Assembly: GCA_900544075.1 (NCBI GenBank) | Contig: UQTJ01000045.1 | Span: forward strand, 1-23,066 | Reading direction: 5' to 3' | Source: an uncultured Bacteroides sp. | GTDB taxonomy: Bacteria > Bacteroidota > Bacteroidia > Bacteroidales > Bacteroidaceae | DNA: 23,066 nucleotides | Shown here: piece after piece, positions 1 through 7,096 of the stretch | Layout: every line of letters begins with the position of its first letter | Numbering within the stretch: position 1 is the stretch's first letter | Notes under the pieces: model-generated | Told to the model about the DNA's origin: nothing | The model's input: only the letters and a program-made list of their open reading frames with translations | Databases searched by the model: none | Made by a program: the position numbers and the translations under genes

Positions 1-431
1 GAAGTCAGCCTTATTTTTATGACTTAGATAAATTTTTATCGGACAGCAATATTAAGATATATGAAATATACTATTGTTTTGTTCACTTATAGATTACTAA
101 ATTTCTGTGATATACAGAAAATACTCAAAGCCTTTTTTATACCTAAATTATAGAATGGATTTCATCGCTTTCATTCGGACTTCTAAAGGCCTGTCTGAGT
201 AATATTTATATGCTAAAAAGATTTTTAGCAAGTACGGTTTGAAACCGAACAGAACTTTTAATACTAAACTTATCAAGGAACTCTTTGGATCCCCTTAGCC
301 GATATGTTGAATTTTTAACGGACTATTATTATTGGCAATTAAAGATTAACTCGTGTACTAAAATGGTACACAATTTTGCTATTGTCCTTATTTTTAATAC
401 TTTTGCAAAATGAAAAAATAAAAAAAGAATC
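1..431. other. No intact gene; possible decayed reading frame and small hairpins
   Basis: This AT-rich stretch has no open frame of useful length on either strand. On the plus strand the frame containing ATG at 155 reads 15 codons to a TAA at 200, then continues in the same frame with lysine-rich, coding-like sequence (including LKPNRTFNTKLIKELFG) up to a TAG near 297. It may be a gene remnant, but I recognise no family. Two short perfect inverted repeats sit inside it: GCTAAAAA (212-219) with TTTTTAGC (222-229), and CGGTTT (235-240) with AAACCG (242-247). Nothing else stands out before the promoter at 375. Confidence 0.35.
375..405 (+). promoter_or_regulatory. Bacteroidota-type promoter for the antitoxin-like gene
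   Basis: TTTG at 375-378 and TACTTTTG at 398-405 match the -33 (TTTG) and -7 (TAnnTTTG) consensus exactly, with a 19-nt spacer. Transcription should begin a few bases after 405, leaving a short A-rich leader before the ATG at 432. Confidence 0.75.
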
Positions 432-707
432 ATGATTACCGTAAGTTCAAGAGAATTTAGAGCCAATCAAAAGAGTTATATTGATAAGGTTGCAGACGAT
501 GATACTTTAATGAGTAAAGAGGATTTTCTCTCTAAGGTTGAAAAAGTAGTATCAGAAGTTAAAGAAGGTAAAACTTTTGCTATGCGACCAAACGAATCGC
601 TGGATGGATTTCTGAGACGTATGGAGGAAGAGGGAAATGATGGGATAGTGAATGAAAAGGTAAAAGTGTTTATCCTTTCTGCTTATGGACATTACGATGA
701 TAAATAG
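432..707 (+). CDS. Phd/YefM-like antitoxin, apparently with an internal deletion, no toxin partner
   Basis: The 91-residue product begins ITVSSREFRANQKSYIDKV, the N-terminal strand and helix typical of Bacteroidota Phd/YefM antitoxins (prevent-host-death family). In relatives I remember, this is followed by about 20 residues (a gly/asp turn, a VIVQRGK-like strand and another strand) before the DDTLMSKEEF segment. Here DDDTLMSKEDF follows almost at once, so the middle of the DNA-binding fold appears missing while the frame stays open. The C-terminus (from about residue 65) is an acidic tail I do not recognise. No RelE, Doc or PIN-like toxin lies on either side: the next gene is an acyltransferase. 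It has its own perfect promoter. It could be a solitary regulator, or a decaying antitoxin whose toxin has been lost. The family call is moderately sure; the deletion is inferred from memory of homologues. Confidence 0.65.
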   Translation: MITVSSREFRANQKSYIDKVADDDTLMSKEDFLSKVEKVVSEVKEGKTFAMRPNESLDGFLRRMEEEGNDGIVNEKVKVFILSAYGHYDDK

Positions 708-751
708 CCATAGTTAATGACTGTTGTTTTATTTGGAAATGAATCTGATTA

Positions 752-793
752 TATGATATTGGTTATAGTTTTTTTCATACCAATCATAATATA
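752..793 (+). other. Imperfect inverted repeat after the antitoxin-like gene
   Basis: ATGATATTGGTTATAG is followed by a T run and then CATACCAATCATAAT, which forms an imperfect hairpin with the T run in the loop rather than after the stem. It may act as a weak terminator or processing site. There is no clear canonical terminator before the gene at 840. Confidence 0.3.
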
Positions 794-839
794 AGCGCAA
801 AAACCATTAACTTTACACCGAAATTTCAATTTAACAAAA

Positions 840-1973
840 ATGGCCATTATCATCAAGAAAGTGAGGACGAAGAAAGATTTTCATACTTTCATTCGTTTCA
901 ATTATGAATTATACAAAAACAATCCTTATTCCGTGCCCGATTTGTACGATGACATGGTGAACACTCTTAGAAAGGACAAAAATGCCGCTTTCGAGTTTTG
1001 CGAAGCAGAGTATTTCCTGGCATTCAAGGATGAGAAACCTGTGGGGCGCGTGGCTGCCATAATCAACAGTCGTGCCAATGAGACGTGGAACAAAAAGGAC
1101 GTGCGTTTCGGATGGATTGATTTCATTGACGACGCAGAGGTGTCGGAAGCCCTTATCAATGAAGTGGAAAAATGGGGAAAGGAAAGAGGTATGGAATATG
1201 TGGTAGGTCCGTTAGGATTTACCGATATGGACCCGGAGGGTATGCTGGTTGAAGGTTTTGACCAGTTGGGTACTATGGCGACAATCTATAATTATCCGTA
1301 CTATCCTGAACATATAGAGAAACTTGGTTTTGAAAAGGAGGCCGACTGGGTAGAGTTCAAGCTTAAGGTGCCTGAGAAACTGCCTGAAAAGTTTGTACGT
1401 ATATCAGAAATCATTCTTCAGAAATATAATCTCAAGATTAAGAAAATCACACGCAAGGAGCTGAAAGAAAAGAACTACGGTCAGAGGATATTCGATCTTA
1501 TAAACGAGGCTTATGCTCCTCTTTACGGATTTTCGAAGATGACTCAGGGACAAATAGACCAATATATGAAGATGTACCTTCCTGTGATAGACCTGCGTAT
1601 GGTGTCGCTGGTGGAAGATGCGGCCGGCGAATTGGTTGCTGTTGGTATATCAATGCCGTCATTATCAAAGGCTTTGCAGAAAGCAAAAGGAAAGATGCTA
1701 CCGTTCGGATGGTATCACATCCTGAAGGCTTTGTTTATCAAGAAACCTAAGGTGCTTGATTTGTTGCTCGTTGGTGTGAAACCGGAGTATCAGAGCAAGG
1801 GAGTAAATGCATTACTGTTCTATGACCTTGTGCCTATATTTAAGAAAATGGGCTTTGAATATGGAGAAAGCAACCCAGAACTGGAAGAAAACAAGAAGGT
1901 GCAGTCGCAGTGGAGTGCTTTCGAGTCTGAACAGCATAAGCGCCGTCGTGCTTATAAGAGAAAGATATGTTAA
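840..1973 (+). CDS. GNAT-like acyltransferase (YghO-type), substrate unknown
   Basis: This 377-residue protein resembles a family common in Bacteroidota and usually annotated as GNAT N-acetyltransferase or YghO-like. Residues about 1-170 hold a GNAT-like half, with FLAFKDEKPVGRVAAIINSRAN forming the usual central strand pair, followed by the conserved GPLGFTDMDPEGMLVEGFDQ block. The second half carries another strand-rich segment (LLLVGVKPEYQSKGVNALL), which looks like the acetyl-CoA pyrophosphate-binding region of GNAT proteins (compare Q/RxxGxG/A). No signal peptide or membrane segment is visible, so it should be cytosolic. The substrate cannot be told from sequence. It is followed by an AT-rich repeat region and then parE, and is not clearly in the same operon. 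The start is the only ATG in a good position, and the N-terminus IIIKKVRTKKDFHTFIRF is typical of the family. Confidence 0.8.
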   Translation: MAIIIKKVRTKKDFHTFIRFNYELYKNNPYSVPDLYDDMVNTLRKDKNAAFEFCEAEYFLAFKDEKPVGRVAAIINSRANETWNKKDVRFGWIDFIDDAEVSEALINEVEKWGKERGMEYVVGPLGFTDMDPEGMLVEGFDQLGTMATIYNYPYYPEHIEKLGFEKEADWVEFKLKVPEKLPEKFVRISEIILQKYNLKIKKITRKELKEKNYGQRIFDLINEAYAPLYGFSKMTQGQIDQYMKMYLPVIDLRMVSLVEDAAGELVAVGISMPSLSKALQKAKGKMLPFGWYHILKALFIKKPKVLDLLLVGVKPEYQSKGVNALLFYDLVPIFKKMGFEYGESNPELEENKKVQSQWSAFESEQHKRRRAYKRKIC

Positions 1974-2085
1974 GTTTTTAAGTTTTAAGTTTTTTAGTTG
2001 GTTGATGATGACATTAACAAACTCACAACCTAAGGTCAACTAAGTTAAACTTATAAACTCATAAACTCACAAACTTATAAACTCA
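1971..2085 (+). repeat. AT-rich direct and inverted repeat cluster between the acyltransferase gene and parE
   Basis: The left part (1971-2000) repeats TTAAGTTT-like units. The right part contains AAACTTATAAACTCA twice, at 2047-2061 and 2071-2085 (24-bp period), with TAAACTCAC between them. TTAGTTG near 1994-2000 pairs with CAACTAA at 2038-2044, and the flanking AAGTTT and AAACTT units continue the symmetry, so the block can form a long imperfect stem-loop. It contains no reading frame. It immediately precedes the parE start at 2093. Confidence 0.7.
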
Positions 2086-2092
2086 AAATACA

Positions 2093-4033
2093 ATGGATGA
2101 ACTGAATCAGAATATCAATGCTTCGGAACCTCAGGTGTCATATACAGAAGAGAATATCCGCCACTTGAGCGATATGGAACATGTGCGTACCCGTCCGGGT
2201 ATGTACATCGGACGCTTGGGCGACGGCTCGCAGGCGGAGGACGGTATTTACGTGTTGCTCAAGGAAGTGGTGGACAACAGTATCGACGAATTCAAGATGG
2301 GGGTAGGGAAGCGTATAGACATTACTCTTGAGGATAATCTCAGAGTATCGGTGCGCGACTATGGCCGCGGTATTCCTTTGGGAAGTCTTGTAGATGCAGT
2401 GTCCATGCTGAATACTGGTGGTAAATATGACACCAAGGCTTTCAAGAAAAGTGTCGGACTTAACGGTGTCGGTGCAAAGGCTGTCAATGCCCTCAGCGTG
2501 AAGTTTATAGCACGTAGTGTACGCGACGGACAGATGCGCGAGGCTGTATTCGAAAGAGGGGAGCTGATAAGTGACAATACTTCTTCCACTGACGAAGAAA
2601 ACGGTACATTTATATTCTTCGAGCCGGACAATACTCTTTTCCAGAACTATCATTTCCGTCCGGAGTTTATCGAAACAATGCTCCGTAACTATACTTATCT
2701 TAATACGGGGCTGTCAATATATTACAATGGACGACGTATCGTGAGCCGTAACGGACTGGAGGACCTGCTGAACGACAATATGACGTCACAGGGCATATAT
2801 CCGATAGTGCATCTTACAGGTGAGGACATTGAAATAGCATTCACTCACAGCCCTCAGTATGGAGAGGAGTATTATTCGTTCGTCAACGGACAGCACACCA
2901 CGCAGGGAGGTACGCATCAAAGCGCATTCAAGGAACACATAGCACGTACCATAAAGGAATTCTATGGCAAGAACCTTGAATACCAGGATATACGAAACGG
3001 TCTTGTGGCTGCCATTGCCATAAACGTGATAGAACCTACATTCGAGAGTCAGACAAAAATCAAGCTTGGCTCACTTACTATGGCTCCTGAGAAAGATACA
3101 GATGGCAATCCGTATCCGCTTTCGGGAGTGAGCGTTAATAAGTTTGTGGGCGATTTCATAAAGGTTAATGTAGATAATTATCTGCACAAGCATCCGGATG
3201 TGGCCGAAGCTTTATTGCAGAAGATTCAGGAATCCGAGAAAGAGAGAAAAGCTATTGCCGGAGTGACAAAGATTGCGCGTGAAAGGGCGAAGAAGGCCAA
3301 TCTCCATAACCGTAAGCTGCGTGATTGCCGTATCCACCTTAATGACGTTAAGTCTGCAAAGAAGGACGAGGATAAAGACCCGCGTCTGGAAAGTGCTATA
3401 TTCATTACCGAGGGTGACTCTGCGAGTGGTTCAATAACAAAGAGCCGCGATGTAAACACTCAGGCTGTATTCAGCTTGCGAGGTAAACCGCTCAACTCTT
3501 TCGGACTTACCAAGAAGGTGGTTTATGAGAACGAGGAGTTCAATCTGCTTCAGGCAGCCCTCAATATCGAGGACGGTCTGGACGGACTTAGATATAATAA
3601 GGTGATTGTGGCTACCGATGCCGATGTGGACGGTATGCACATACGCCTGCTGATGATAACTTTCTTCCTGCAGTTCTTCCCTGATTTGATAAAGAAAGGC
3701 CACGTGTATATACTCCAGACTCCTTTGTTCCGTGTAAGAAACAGAAAGAAAGGAGCTTATGTGACACGCTACTGTTACACAGACGAGGAAAGACTGGCCG
3801 CAATTGAGGAACTTGGACCTAACCCGGAAATAACACGATTCAAAGGTCTTGGAGAAATATCCCCGGATGAATTCCGCAACTTTATTGGCGAGGATATGCG
3901 TCTGGAGCAGGTAACTCTGAGAAAGACTGATGCTGTGAAGGAACTTCTGGAATTCTATATGGGAAAGAATACCATGGAAAGACAGAACTTCATCATTGAG
4001 AATCTGGTGGTTGAGGAAGATGTTAATTTATAA
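2093..4033 (+). CDS. parE: DNA topoisomerase IV subunit B (ParE)
   Basis: The 646-residue protein is the ATPase subunit of a type IIA topoisomerase, which with ParC decatenates chromosomes. The GHKL ATPase fold is complete: EVVDNSIDE (58-66, with N62 in the Mg-ATP N-box), DYGRGIPLG (from D89) and the glycine-rich lid GLNGVGAKAVNALS. A transducer domain follows, then TOPRIM with the acidic metal ligands EGDSASGS (E440) and DADVDG (D509, D511, D513), and a C-terminal PLFRVR / RFKGLGE region. ParE rather than GyrB is inferred from the diverged N-terminus (RPGMYIGRLGDGSQAEDGIY) and from the downstream coaD and S41 protease, an order I associate with parE in Bacteroidales. A stand-alone GyrB is the only serious alternative. 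Its stop is 5 bp from the coaD start, so the two are surely cotranscribed. Confidence 0.93.
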   Translation: MDELNQNINASEPQVSYTEENIRHLSDMEHVRTRPGMYIGRLGDGSQAEDGIYVLLKEVVDNSIDEFKMGVGKRIDITLEDNLRVSVRDYGRGIPLGSLVDAVSMLNTGGKYDTKAFKKSVGLNGVGAKAVNALSVKFIARSVRDGQMREAVFERGELISDNTSSTDEENGTFIFFEPDNTLFQNYHFRPEFIETMLRNYTYLNTGLSIYYNGRRIVSRNGLEDLLNDNMTSQGIYPIVHLTGEDIEIAFTHSPQYGEEYYSFVNGQHTTQGGTHQSAFKEHIARTIKEFYGKNLEYQDIRNGLVAAIAINVIEPTFESQTKIKLGSLTMAPEKDTDGNPYPLSGVSVNKFVGDFIKVNVDNYLHKHPDVAEALLQKIQESEKERKAIAGVTKIARERAKKANLHNRKLRDCRIHLNDVKSAKKDEDKDPRLESAIFITEGDSASGSITKSRDVNTQAVFSLRGKPLNSFGLTKKVVYENEEFNLLQAALNIEDGLDGLRYNKVIVATDADVDGMHIRLLMITFFLQFFPDLIKKGHVYILQTPLFRVRNRKKGAYVTRYCYTDEERLAAIEELGPNPEITRFKGLGEISPDEFRNFIGEDMRLEQVTLRKTDAVKELLEFYMGKNTMERQNFIIENLVVEEDVNL

Positions 4034-4038
4034 ATGAA

Positions 4039-4491
4039 ATGAAAAAAGCAATATTCCCCGGTACCTTCGACCCGTTTACTATCGGACATTTTTCGGTAGT
4101 GAAACGTGCTCTTACTTTTATGGACGAGGTAGTGATAGGTATCGGTATAAATGATAGCAAACGCACATGGTTTCCTACTGAGAAACGTGTGGAGATGATA
4201 AGCAGGCTCTATGCGGACGAGTCGAGAATAAAGGTCGCTGCATATTCCGGGCTGACAATAGACTTTGCACGTGAATGCGGAGCGCAGTTTATAGTGCGAG
4301 GCATACGCACCGTACGCGATTTTGAGTACGAAGAAACCATTGCCGACATAAACCGCAAGATGGCAGGTATAGAAACAATACTGTTGTTTACGGAACCTGA
4401 ACTGACATCGGTAAGTTCTACTATCGTGCGTGAATTACTCCAGTTCGGGAAGGATGTTACTCCTTTCCTGCCTGAAGGAATGAAACTGTGA
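4039..4491 (+). CDS. coaD: Pantetheine-phosphate adenylyltransferase (CoaD)
   Basis: CoaD transfers AMP from ATP to 4'-phosphopantetheine, giving dephospho-CoA, the next-to-last step of CoA synthesis. The 150-residue length fits the family. Visible motifs are GTFDPFTIGH (residues 8-17; T9 and the HxGH-type H17 contact the substrates), the substrate loop INDSKRTWF, RGIRTVRDFEYE, and the C-terminal nucleotidyl-transfer signature SSTIVREL. It follows parE by 5 bp and is closed by a strong hairpin at 4527-4592. The ATG at 4039 directly precedes the KKAIFPGTFDP strand. It is cytosolic, and nothing in the sequence suggests loss of function. Confidence 0.96.
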   Translation: MKKAIFPGTFDPFTIGHFSVVKRALTFMDEVVIGIGINDSKRTWFPTEKRVEMISRLYADESRIKVAAYSGLTIDFARECGAQFIVRGIRTVRDFEYEETIADINRKMAGIETILLFTEPELTSVSSTIVRELLQFGKDVTPFLPEGMKL

Positions 4492-4526
4492 TTTCCCTCT
4501 ATTGTTAAGGGGGCTGCATACGTTTG

Positions 4527-4592
4527 AAAAACGCTTCGTCATTTTAATCAAAATGAACCGTCGTTTGAACTAAAATGACGAAGCGTTTTTTT
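4527..4592 (+). terminator. Long perfect hairpin terminator after coaD
   Basis: A perfect 20-bp inverted repeat runs AAAAACGCTTCGTCATTTTA (4527-4546) and its exact complement (4571-4590), with a 24-nt loop and a T run (4586-4592). This is a rho-independent terminator for parE-coaD. The loop can form a competing 7-bp hairpin (4539-4545 with 4550-4556). Confidence 0.9.
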
Positions 4593-4638
4593 GATACTTT
4601 TTAGGGCCTGATTCAGGTATCTGTTTTTTCGCTTTCGG

Positions 4639-4658
4639 ATGAGGATATTTAGCCTCAT
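4639..4658 (+). other. Small hairpin upstream of the S41 protease gene
   Basis: ATGAGG (4639-4644) and CCTCAT (4653-4658) are perfectly complementary with an 8-nt loop, 18 bp before the start codon at 4677. It could shape the leader. I could not find an exact TAnnTTTG promoter in this gap. Confidence 0.3.
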
Positions 4659-4676
4659 TGTCTAAAATATTAAAAT

Positions 4677-6239
4677 ATGAAACTGAAACTGTTTTTTACG
4701 TTATCCTTGTTTTTGGCTTCTGCACTTATGGTTGAGGCTCAGAACAAATTATTGAACTCTCCTGCCAGAAAACTGCAGTTGGCAGAGTTCGCCATAGCCA
4801 ATCTTTATGTTGACGATGTGGATGAAGACAAACTTGTGGAAGATGCAATAATCAAGATGCTTGAAGAGCTTGATCCGCATTCCACGTATTCTGACCCTGA
4901 GGAGGTTAAGAAACTGAATGAACCTCTTGTGGGTAATTTCGACGGTATCGGAGTGCAGTTCAATATGGCTACCGATACTCTTTTCGTAATCCAGCCTGTG
5001 TCAGGTGGACCATCTGAAAAGGTAGGAATCCTGGCCGGCGACCGTATCATAGAGGTAAATGACACAGTGATAGCCGGAGTAAAGATGGGTACTGAGGAGA
5101 TAATGCGCCGCCTTCGCGGACCGAAAGGTACAAAAGTCAATCTGAAAGTTATGCGTCGCGGTGTGTCTGAACTTTTGCCGTTTACTGTCAAGCGCGATAA
5201 GATACCGGTATACAGCCTTGACGCTTCGTATATGATGACCAAAACTACCGGATATATCCGTATAAGCCGTTTTGCCGCTACTACGGCCGAAGAGTTTGAA
5301 GATGCACTTCACAAGCTGCAGAAGAAAGGTATGCGAAATCTGATACTTGACCTTCAGGGAAATGGAGGAGGCTATCTGAATGCTGCCATAGAAATAGCTA
5401 ACCATATATTGGAAAAAGGCGAACTTATAGTCTATACGGAAGGAAAGCGTAACCCACGTACTGAGTTCAAGGCTCGTGGAAACGGTGATTTCCGCAAAGG
5501 TAAACTCGTTGTTCTGGTAGATGAATTCTCTGCTTCGGCAAGTGAAATCGTGACAGGAGCAATCCAGGATTGGGACAGAGGTACCGTTGTGGGCAGACGT
5601 ACATTCGGGAAAGGACTTGTACAGAGGCCTATCGACCTTCCTGACGGTTCTATGATACGTCTGACCGTTGCACGTTATTATACTCCTTCGGGCAGATGCA
5701 TACAGAAACCATACGAAAGTATAGAACAGTATAACAGAGATCTTATAGAGAGGTATAACCGAGGCGAGATGCAGAGTGCCGACAGTATTCATTTCCCGGA
5801 CTCGCTGAAAACCAAGACATTGAAGAAAGGACGAATAGTATATGGTGGCGGAGGTATCATGCCTGACTATTTTGTGCCAATCGATACTACTTATTATACA
5901 GACTATTATCTCGCGTTGAGAGATAAGGGAGCAATAGTTCAGCAGAATCTGAAACTTATAGATGCCCATCGCAGCGAATGGAAGGAGAAATACAAGACAT
6001 TCGACCGTTTCAACAAGCGTTTTGAAGTTACGGACAAAATGCTGGACGAGCTGATAGCTCTTGGCAAGACTTTAGGGGTAGAATATAAGGAAGACGAGTA
6101 TAAAACTGCCCTTCCGCTTATCAGAACACAACTGAAAGCACTCATTGCCCGCGATTTATGGGATATGAACGAGTATTTCCAGGTTATAAATTCGATGAAT
6201 GAAACAGTTCTGAAAGGACTGGAGCTGATTGAAGATTAG
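4677..6239 (+). CDS. S41 family C-terminal processing protease with PDZ domain
   Basis: This is a 520-residue exported serine protease of the CtpA/Prc type. Residues 1-21 form a signal peptide (basic MKLK, hydrophobic core, cleavage likely at VEA-Q). There is a short N-terminal S41 helical region (LDPHSTYSDPEE), then a PDZ domain at about 85-165 (GIGVQF, SEKVGILAGDRIIEVND), then the peptidase core. The catalytic dyad is readable by its spacing in E. coli Prc: S287 in the SASASEI motif and K312 in TFGKG, 25 residues apart. The roughly 150-residue C-terminal part (after GGGGIMPDYFVP) is a helical extension usual in Bacteroidota members. Such enzymes trim C-termini of periplasmic proteins; the substrate here is unknown. 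It is separated from coaD by a terminator, so it probably has its own promoter, and no overlap links it to the frd operon. Confidence 0.92.
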   Translation: MKLKLFFTLSLFLASALMVEAQNKLLNSPARKLQLAEFAIANLYVDDVDEDKLVEDAIIKMLEELDPHSTYSDPEEVKKLNEPLVGNFDGIGVQFNMATDTLFVIQPVSGGPSEKVGILAGDRIIEVNDTVIAGVKMGTEEIMRRLRGPKGTKVNLKVMRRGVSELLPFTVKRDKIPVYSLDASYMMTKTTGYIRISRFAATTAEEFEDALHKLQKKGMRNLILDLQGNGGGYLNAAIEIANHILEKGELIVYTEGKRNPRTEFKARGNGDFRKGKLVVLVDEFSASASEIVTGAIQDWDRGTVVGRRTFGKGLVQRPIDLPDGSMIRLTVARYYTPSGRCIQKPYESIEQYNRDLIERYNRGEMQSADSIHFPDSLKTKTLKKGRIVYGGGGIMPDYFVPIDTTYYTDYYLALRDKGAIVQQNLKLIDAHRSEWKEKYKTFDRFNKRFEVTDKMLDELIALGKTLGVEYKEDEYKTALPLIRTQLKALIARDLWDMNEYFQVINSMNETVLKGLELIED

Positions 6240-6272
6240 TTTTTATCTATTAAAGAATTATTTCCTTAATTG

Positions 6273-6304
6273 TTTGTAATAATGATGGAAATAGCCTAAC
6301 TTTG
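6273..6304 (+). promoter_or_regulatory. Consensus promoter of the fumarate reductase operon
   Basis: TTTG at 6273-6276, a 20-nt spacer, and TAACTTTG at 6297-6304 match the Bacteroidota sigma-ABfr consensus exactly. This leaves a leader of about 60 nt before the first gene. Confidence 0.85.
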
Positions 6305-6373
6305 CCAAGTCAAAGAACCGTAAATAAGGACTATTTTAGTTTTAATAATTAAATAATTTAAAATCAATCATTT

Positions 6374-7063
6374 ATGTGGTTAAGTAATTCATCTATTGGT
6401 AGGAAAGTGGTGATGAGCGTTACTGGTATCGCCCTTGTCCTGTTTCTGACATTTCACATGGCGATGAACCTTGTTGCATTGTTCTCGGGTGAGGCATACA
6501 ACATGATTTGCGAATTCCTGGGTGCTAACTGGTACGCATTGGTTGCAACAGTAGGTTTGGCTGCCTTGTTTGTAATTCACATCATTTACGCTTTCTGGTT
6601 GACTATCCAGAACCGTGCTGCACGCGGTAGCGAACGCTATGCTGTAACAGCAAAACCAAAGAACGTAGAATGGGCTTCACAGAACATGCTTGTTCTTGGT
6701 ATCATCGTTATCTTGGGATTGGCTCTTCACTTTGTCAATTTCTGGTACAAAATGCAGTTTGCTGAAATAATCGGCGACCCGATGTTGGGCGGTCTTCACG
6801 CAACAGACGGTTACGGTTACATCATGCAGACATTCTCTAATCCGGTATTCTTCGTGTTGTACCTCGTTTGGTTGGCAGCTCTCTGGTTCCACCTTACTCA
6901 CGGATTCTGGAGCTCTATGCAGTCATTGGGTTGGAACAACAAGACTTGGATCAACCGTTGGAAATGCATCTCTAACATCTATTCAACAATCATCGTGTTG
7001 GGATTTGCTGTAGTAGCAATCGTATTCTTCCTGAAAAACATGATGTGTTGCGGTGCTTGCTAA
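6374..7063 (+). CDS. frdC: Succinate dehydrogenase/fumarate reductase cytochrome b subunit
   Basis: This 229-residue membrane anchor carries quinone chemistry for the Frd/Sdh complex. Five hydrophobic segments are visible, at about 12-37, 53-78, 103-125, 156-179 and 196-220, as in the diheme (type B) anchors of Wolinella and Bacteroidetes. Histidines lie in the first four helices (H28, H69, H119, H173 or H176) and are good candidates for axial ligands of two b hemes. The C-terminus ends in CCGAC, a small cysteine cluster of unknown meaning. It is first in a three-gene operon, 33 bp before the flavoprotein gene. In Bacteroidales this complex is mainly known as the fumarate reductase of the anaerobic NADH-to-fumarate chain. 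Whether it is called sdhC or frdC is a matter of convention. Confidence 0.92.
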   Translation: MWLSNSSIGRKVVMSVTGIALVLFLTFHMAMNLVALFSGEAYNMICEFLGANWYALVATVGLAALFVIHIIYAFWLTIQNRAARGSERYAVTAKPKNVEWASQNMLVLGIIVILGLALHFVNFWYKMQFAEIIGDPMLGGLHATDGYGYIMQTFSNPVFFVLYLVWLAALWFHLTHGFWSSMQSLGWNNKTWINRWKCISNIYSTIIVLGFAVVAIVFFLKNMMCCGAC

Positions 7064-7096
7064 TTGAAAAGTGTAACTGATTAAATTAAAAACATT

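Noticed and set aside
708..839. Search for a toxin gene next to the antitoxin-like gene
   Set aside because: Only 132 bp lie before the acyltransferase gene and no reading frame fits a toxin on either strand.
5001..5969. Long open frame (322 codons) on the minus strand
   Set aside because: It lies wholly antisense to the S41 protease gene, has no recognisable motifs and a composition typical of a shadow frame.
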